Made by a program: the position numbers and the translations under genes
NCBI GenBank assembly: GCA_022717655.1
Contig: JAIIAN010000106.1
Span: 1 to 10,400 of the forward strand
Direction: 5' to 3'
DNA: 10,400 bases
From: Bacillota bacterium
Lineage (GTDB): Bacteria > Bacillota > Clostridia > Lachnospirales > Lachnospiraceae
Shown: in pieces, positions 7,140 through 10,400 of the stretch
How the letters are laid out: every line of letters begins with the position of its first letter
Numbering within the stretch: position 1 is the stretch's first letter
The notes under the pieces: model-generated
Database searches by the model: none
Seen by the model: the letters and a program-made list of their open reading frames with translations, nothing else
Told to the model about the DNA's origin: nothing

Positions 7140-8056
7140 GAAGAGCAATTATTACAGGTGCTAATGGTTTTGTAGGAAGGCATTTGGTAAAGGAATTATC
7201 AAAACAGGGCTACGAAATATGGTCTGTGATAAGAAATCCAGATGAAGATATCTCTTGTATAAAGAAACTCAATCCTAATATTGTTTACTGCGACCTTAAA
7301 AATATTGATAAATTAGATGAAATCATTCTGGAAAGAGGGTTTGACTGCTTTTATCACCTTGCATGGGCAGGTTCTTCTGGTGAAGGCAGAAAAAACTATT
7401 CGCTTCAATTGAATAATGCTAATGCTTGTGTAGAAGCAGCAAATGTTGCTTCAAAACTTGGGTGTAAGCGATTTGTTGGTGCTGGAAGCGTTACTGAATT
7501 GATGTATGGAGAGTATCTTAGACAAGATGGCTCCAAACCAGAAATGATCACTTGCTATGCTATTGGTAAGATGGCTGCAGAATACATGGCGAAGTGTGTT
7601 TGTGTGGAAAATGAAATTGACTTTTTATGGGCATACATTTCTAACTTTTATGGAAAAGAAGACCCAACACAAAACTTTATTAACTTTCTAATTAGTAGCT
7701 ATTCCTCGGGTAAGGTTCCTGTGCTGACTAGCGGGGAACAGAAAGCGGATTTTATGTATGTTTCTGACGTTGCAAGGGCATTGGTTTCAATGGGGGAAAA
7801 AGGAAAGGCCGATTCAACTTACTATATAGGATTCGGTGCACCGCGGCCACTTAAAGAATTCGTGAGAGAAGTTAGAGATATTGTAAATCCGAATATAGAA
7901 ACTGGAATGGGCAGAAAAAAGTTTCGAGGAATGGATATTGATTTTGATTTGATTGATCTTGAAAAACTGAAAAGAGATACAGGCTTCATGCCAAAGATTG
8001 AATTCAAGAAAGGAATTGAGACTATGTTAAAAAACAGAGGAAGTCTGGAAGAATAA
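7136..8056 (+). CDS. NAD(P)-dependent SDR, probable CDP-3,6-dideoxyhexose 4-reductase (abequose/paratose synthase-like)
   Basis: 306 residues, an extended short-chain dehydrogenase/reductase. GANGFVG (8-14) is the Rossmann nucleotide loop. FDCFYHLAWAG (69-79) is the usual fourth-strand region. S118, Y141 and K145 (GAGSVT and CYAIGK) form the catalytic triad, and DFMYVSDVARA (205-215) matches the typical extended-SDR C-terminal substrate region. The start overlaps the rfbH stop by 4 bases (ATGA), so it is translationally coupled to the CDP-dideoxyhexose genes. By position it should reduce the C4 keto group of CDP-4-keto-3,6-dideoxyglucose, as the abequose (rfbJ) and paratose (rfbS) synthases do. 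Which stereoisomer, or whether an epimerase step is involved, cannot be told. The gene is clearly more AT-rich than rfbG and rfbH, hinting that it joined the block separately. Confidence 0.8.
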   Translation: MRRAIITGANGFVGRHLVKELSKQGYEIWSVIRNPDEDISCIKKLNPNIVYCDLKNIDKLDEIILERGFDCFYHLAWAGSSGEGRKNYSLQLNNANACVEAANVASKLGCKRFVGAGSVTELMYGEYLRQDGSKPEMITCYAIGKMAAEYMAKCVCVENEIDFLWAYISNFYGKEDPTQNFINFLISSYSSGKVPVLTSGEQKADFMYVSDVARALVSMGEKGKADSTYYIGFGAPRPLKEFVREVRDIVNPNIETGMGRKKFRGMDIDFDLIDLEKLKRDTGFMPKIEFKKGIETMLKNRGSLEE

Positions 8057-8345
8057 AGTGTCTGTGAAGGGTTTGAGAATCAAAGATGTTTGGTGCGGTA
8101 GAAACTGTTGCTAAGATGTCAAAGTGGTAAAGGACAACTTCAAAAAGATGCTTGAGGAGGCGTATATAAGGCTGATTTATTTGCTGATTTGTGATACACT
8201 GGGGCTATGGGAAACCGTAGCTCCCTACGCTGCTCGAAACTTTGCACACCTCTCCGTGGTGAGCAGCAGGCAACGCTGATATAAGCGGCTAAGATGTGGA
8301 GAGAATACTATGTAACAGAAACAAACTAATTGAGGGGGAATAAAC
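8057..8345. other. Gene-poor spacer with two potential hairpins and gene-like remnants
   Basis: No convincing gene. Two possible hairpins lie side by side. GGGGCTA (8201-8207) can pair with TAGCTCCC (8218-8225) with one bulge, and GCTGCTC (8229-8235) pairs perfectly with GAGCAGC (8261-8267), enclosing a small CACC/GGTG stem. Neither is followed by a T run, so a Rho-independent terminator is not supported. Frame 3 is open from 8115 to a TGA at 8277-8279 and includes an ATG at 8148 (43 codons), but no ribosome site or family is evident; it may be debris of an older gene. The last 15 bases hold the ribosome site of the next gene. A promoter for the following gene is expected here, but I could not identify good -35 and -10 boxes. 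Confidence 0.4.
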
Positions 8346-9527
8346 ATGGCGAATGATTCAATGAAGAAAGAGTTAGTTACGCATAAGGTTTATTCGGCGT
8401 GGCAGTTTATTGCATATACAGAAAAAAATATTGACACCGTGCAGTATTGCGCAGATACAATTAATAATATCATTGGTAAAATGACAATGAAAACTGTGCG
8501 TTTGCAACAGGATATTTCTGCTGATTTTGTTGATGATGTTACTGAAGATGGGAAAAAAGTAAAACGATTGTCAGTTACAACAGAGAATTCTCCAGTATAT
8601 GAAGTAAGAGTTGCGGGAGAAAAAGTTAATCCATGGTTTTTGTTTGACAAATTGTTGCGCGATTTTTTTCAATATACTATGAATGCGTTTGACTCTATGA
8701 GTCAGATCATTAATGCTGGATTGCTGGCTAATAAGGGGAAGAAGGTCGACTCTGTTGATATTCAGAAAATGATTACAACTTTTAATCAGCAAACATATAG
8801 TACAGCTTTCCCTAAAATGCAAATGTGGCTAAATAAAATAGCACAATCGCAAGAATTCCAGTATATTGAAGCGATAAATAATAGAACTAAACACACAGGA
8901 GATATCGCAAATAAACTCTCAATGGGTATCTTGGGAAACTCCAATACTACTGAAATTGGTCCCTTCTTTCGTAAAGATGTGCAGCATGACAAGATAGAAT
9001 TATCCGATCAGCTCCAAGCAACATTAGACTTTTTGAATAATTCATGGAATGAATTTTTGACTGTGTTTCAAGAAGAGTATGTAAAAGATACTTATACTGA
9101 AAATCGAAAGCATTCTATTTCGGGTGTTTATCAGCATAAATTAAAAGATGAACCAGATCAAGATTTAGCTTACGCGTACATTTCGGCAGATACTACTTTT
9201 GATGCTATGCCAGAAGAACTGTACATTCTGCTAGTAAGTGAAATTGAGAATAAAGTGTATGCTCATGAGTGCCCATTTGATACAATTCTTGTTACAGGAA
9301 CGAGCAATACGGATGTGTTAGGAAGATATTGTGCAGAGGATGTAATAGGTGATGACTGCCTTTTACATTATCGTAAGTATGTAAAAGATAAAACGGTTAC
9401 TGGCGTTGCGTGTGTGTTTTATATGCACCAGGAGAATACTGTATTCTATCATAAAAATCCATATTTTAATGTCGAGACCGTATCAGATGATGGAGCTTTT
9501 CGCGCACGCACATCATTACCTTTTTAA
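8346..9527 (+). CDS. Protein of unknown function, possible HEPN-like helical domain
   Basis: 393 residues, no family recognised with certainty. ATG 8346 follows AGGGGGA (8333-8339) at a 6-base distance, so it is well set up for translation. It has no signal peptide and no membrane segments, so it is probably cytosolic. Residues about 95-250 look mainly helical. They contain INNRTKHTGD (177-186), which resembles the N-x-(I/T)-K-H element seen in several HEPN-like hypothetical proteins; an R180-x2-H183 pair is present, but it is shorter than the catalytic R-x4-6-H of HEPN nucleases. The C-terminal third (about 270-393) looks beta-rich, with several cysteines. The gene is AT-rich and separated from the sugar operon by about 290 bases, so it is probably an independent, recently acquired unit. 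A defence or toxin role is possible but not shown; a sensor or filler gene is equally open. Confidence 0.75.
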   Translation: MANDSMKKELVTHKVYSAWQFIAYTEKNIDTVQYCADTINNIIGKMTMKTVRLQQDISADFVDDVTEDGKKVKRLSVTTENSPVYEVRVAGEKVNPWFLFDKLLRDFFQYTMNAFDSMSQIINAGLLANKGKKVDSVDIQKMITTFNQQTYSTAFPKMQMWLNKIAQSQEFQYIEAINNRTKHTGDIANKLSMGILGNSNTTEIGPFFRKDVQHDKIELSDQLQATLDFLNNSWNEFLTVFQEEYVKDTYTENRKHSISGVYQHKLKDEPDQDLAYAYISADTTFDAMPEELYILLVSEIENKVYAHECPFDTILVTGTSNTDVLGRYCAEDVIGDDCLLHYRKYVKDKTVTGVACVFYMHQENTVFYHKNPYFNVETVSDDGAFRARTSLPF

Positions 9528-9565
9528 TAGCTAAAGAATATATAAAAGGAAAGAGGTTATCACCT

Positions 9566-9894
9566 ATACCCAGAACAAAAGGCAGCAAAAACCGTCCCGA
9601 TACTACCCATATCGACTACGCATCCCAAATCGCGGAGAAGCAGGAATCTATCACTTCTCTGACTGCGGAGATTTCATCCATCACCGCCAACATTGACACT
9701 TTGAAGGCTGACCTGAAAGAGAAGAAGACTGCTCTGAAGAAGGTCGAAAAAAAGTGGCATCCTTGGAATCGAAGAAGGCAAAGGCAGATGCTAAGGCCGC
9801 TGAAGAAGCAAAGAAGACCGAAGCAGAGGCAGTGCTGAAGAAGCTGTTAGCATCCGGTATGACGGCAGATGAGATTCTCGAAAAGCTGAAATAA
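9566..9894 (+). pseudogene. Decayed small coiled-coil protein with AT-hook-like N terminus
   Basis: Read with one correction, this encodes about 110 residues. It has a basic N terminus (PRTKGSKNRPD) similar to AT-hook-like or phage-type small DNA-binding proteins. A long Lys/Glu/Ala-rich heptad region follows that should form a coiled coil, ending in LASGMTADEILEKLK. Two lesions are visible. The expected start codon is ATA at 9566 rather than ATG, although AAAGAGG (9550-9556) lies 9 bases upstream. An A7 run (9747-9753) shifts the frame by one base, where A8 would join EKK to VASLESKK. The function of this protein type is unknown to me. An alternative is that the A7 run is a sequencing error, but the missing ATG argues for a second, independent defect. 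Confidence 0.6.
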
Positions 9895-9908
9895 TCTTTT
9901 TAATCCTC

Positions 9909-9955
9909 AAACCGTGTGGGTGTGGTTACAAAATCTCATCCATGCGGTTTTATAA
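9909..9955 (+). terminator. Possible Rho-independent terminator after the coiled-coil pseudogene
   Basis: AAACCGTGTGG (9909-9919) can pair with CCATGCGGTTT (9940-9950) as an 11-bp stem with two G-T wobbles and a 20-base loop. It is followed by a short T-rich stretch (TTTTATAAT). It lies 14 bases past the TAA at 9892-9894. The loop is long and the T run is weak, so efficiency is uncertain. Confidence 0.5.
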
Positions 9956-10330
9956 TAGGACAATTGTTTTATATCGAACAATAATATACCTGTTTTTTAT
10001 TCCATAGTCCAAAATTACAGCCGGTGAAATTTCAGCAAAAGAACAGCATGGGGGGCACAGGCAAAGTAGGGACTGAGCAAATAAACAGCAATGAACATCA
10101 CAGATAAGAAGTAATCGAATCCGTCAGCACATTAAAACACCTTCAATCACTTCAAAAGTAACCTTCAAAAATCAGAGGAAACCCATCACTCAATTCCGTC
10201 CATCAATACACCAATCAAAGCACTATACAACCTTATCATCACCCGCCCTGAGGAGCGCATCTGGGCAGGGCGAACGCCCCGGGCCCCGGGCGCTCCGAAA
10301 ATCAAGCATGACAAGATGAAACAATTTTAC
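9956..10330. other. Long non-coding stretch, no gene seen
   Basis: About 375 bases with no open frame of useful length on either strand and no tRNA-like fold that I can find. The left part is AT-rich. Around 10141-10170 the hexamer CTTCAA occurs three times within about 30 bases. Near the right end there is a sharp GC-rich island with inverted repeats, listed separately. The stretch probably marks the boundary between the glycan/accessory region and a new transcription unit starting near the right edge. Confidence 0.5.
10244..10296. other. GC-rich nested and competing inverted repeats
   Basis: Three pairings share this island. CGCCCTG (10244-10250) pairs with CAGGGCG (10266-10272). GGGCG (10268-10272) pairs with CGCCC around a two-base AA turn just after it. 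GGAGCGC (10252-10258) pairs perfectly with GCGCTCC (10290-10296) as an outer stem. The first pairing excludes the other two. No T run follows, so a simple terminator is unlikely. The surrounding DNA is AT-rich, which makes the island stand out. It lies about 40 bases before the promoter at 10335. Confidence 0.45.
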
Positions 10331-10334
10331 ATGA

Positions 10335-10363
10335 TTGACATGGGACGAAAAATGTGGTAATAT
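10335..10363 (+). promoter_or_regulatory. Near-consensus housekeeping promoter reading out of the window
   Basis: TTGACA (10335-10340), a perfect -35 box, is followed after exactly 17 bases by TAATAT (10358-10363), five of six matches to TATAAT. Transcription would begin near 10370 on the + strand and leave the window after about 30 bases, so the gene it serves is not visible. No coding start with a ribosome site is present in the remaining bases. Confidence 0.72.
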
Positions 10364-10400
10364 CGTCTTATCAAAAAAGTGCGAATCCCTCTCGCTCACG

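Noticed and set aside
5775..7148. A 457-codon open frame on the - strand opposite rfbH
   Set aside because: It exactly mirrors the strongly supported rfbH gene, has no recognisable domain, and arises from codon bias in rfbH. The same holds for the 194-codon - strand frame opposite rfbF.
8201..8267. Rho-independent terminator for the rfb/SDR operon
   Set aside because: The stems are present but no T run follows either of them, and they lie 150-210 bases beyond the SDR stop.
10141..10175. Short direct repeats (CTTCAA three times) as a CRISPR or iteron array
   Set aside because: Units are only 6 bases with irregular spacing and no conserved longer core; likely chance in AT-rich DNA.
10377..10400. 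T-arm-like sequence (GCGAATCC) at the right end, suggesting the 3' end of a tRNA or an attachment site
   Set aside because: The conserved TTC of the T loop is absent, no anticodon or D arm lies upstream (the promoter occupies that space), and the window ends before a CCA or discriminator could be judged.
9541..10400. Insertion sequence ends in the right-hand non-coding region
   Set aside because: No transposase fragment and no matching terminal inverted repeats could be found on reading both strands.

Overview
This window looks like the end of a surface-polysaccharide (capsule or other exported glycan) gene cluster from a low- to mid-G+C Gram-positive anaerobe, most plausibly a gut Clostridia/Oscillospiraceae relative. 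That placement is an inference from strong GGAGG-type ribosome sites, codon use and gene content; no rRNA or other marker is present to confirm it. All recognisable genes lie on the + strand.

Layout: (1) 1-435 is the C-terminal part of a GT10 fucosyltransferase-like enzyme. (2) 441-1868 is a Wzx-type flippase. (3) 1904-2866 is a divergent glycosyltransferase related to the NodZ/GT11/POFUT fucosyltransferase superfamily. (4) 2923-3910 is a GT11 alpha-1,2-fucosyltransferase-like gene whose reading frame is broken exactly at a run of eleven G. (5) 3939-8056 is a tightly coupled block, rfbF-rfbG-rfbH plus a short-chain dehydrogenase/reductase, that would make a CDP-3,6-dideoxyhexose. (6) After a gene-poor stretch with potential hairpins comes an AT-rich gene, 8346-9527, for a protein of unknown function with a weak HEPN-like signature. 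(7) 9566-9894 is a decayed small coiled-coil gene, followed by a possible terminator. (8) From about 9956 to the end there is no gene, but there is a strong GC hairpin region and a near-consensus sigma-70-type promoter reading out of the window.

How the genes fit together: RfbF, RfbG, RfbH and the SDR would supply an activated 3,6-dideoxy sugar. The glycosyltransferases would decorate the repeat unit, with fucose or a related deoxy sugar if family expectation holds. The flippase would move the lipid-linked unit across the membrane. No polymerase, no GDP-fucose synthesis genes and no E3 reductase partner for RfbH are visible here; they may lie to the left of the window or elsewhere.

The most interesting signal is the G11 tract in the GT11 gene. 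Removing one G, or adding two, restores one continuous frame of normal family length. The other two phases stop within a few codons. This is the expected architecture of a slipped-strand ON/OFF switch, comparable to the homopolymer switch known for futC in Helicobacter pylori, and here it sits beside a GT10 gene in what looks like a Gram-positive polysaccharide cluster. A sequencing or assembly error in the homopolymer is the main alternative.
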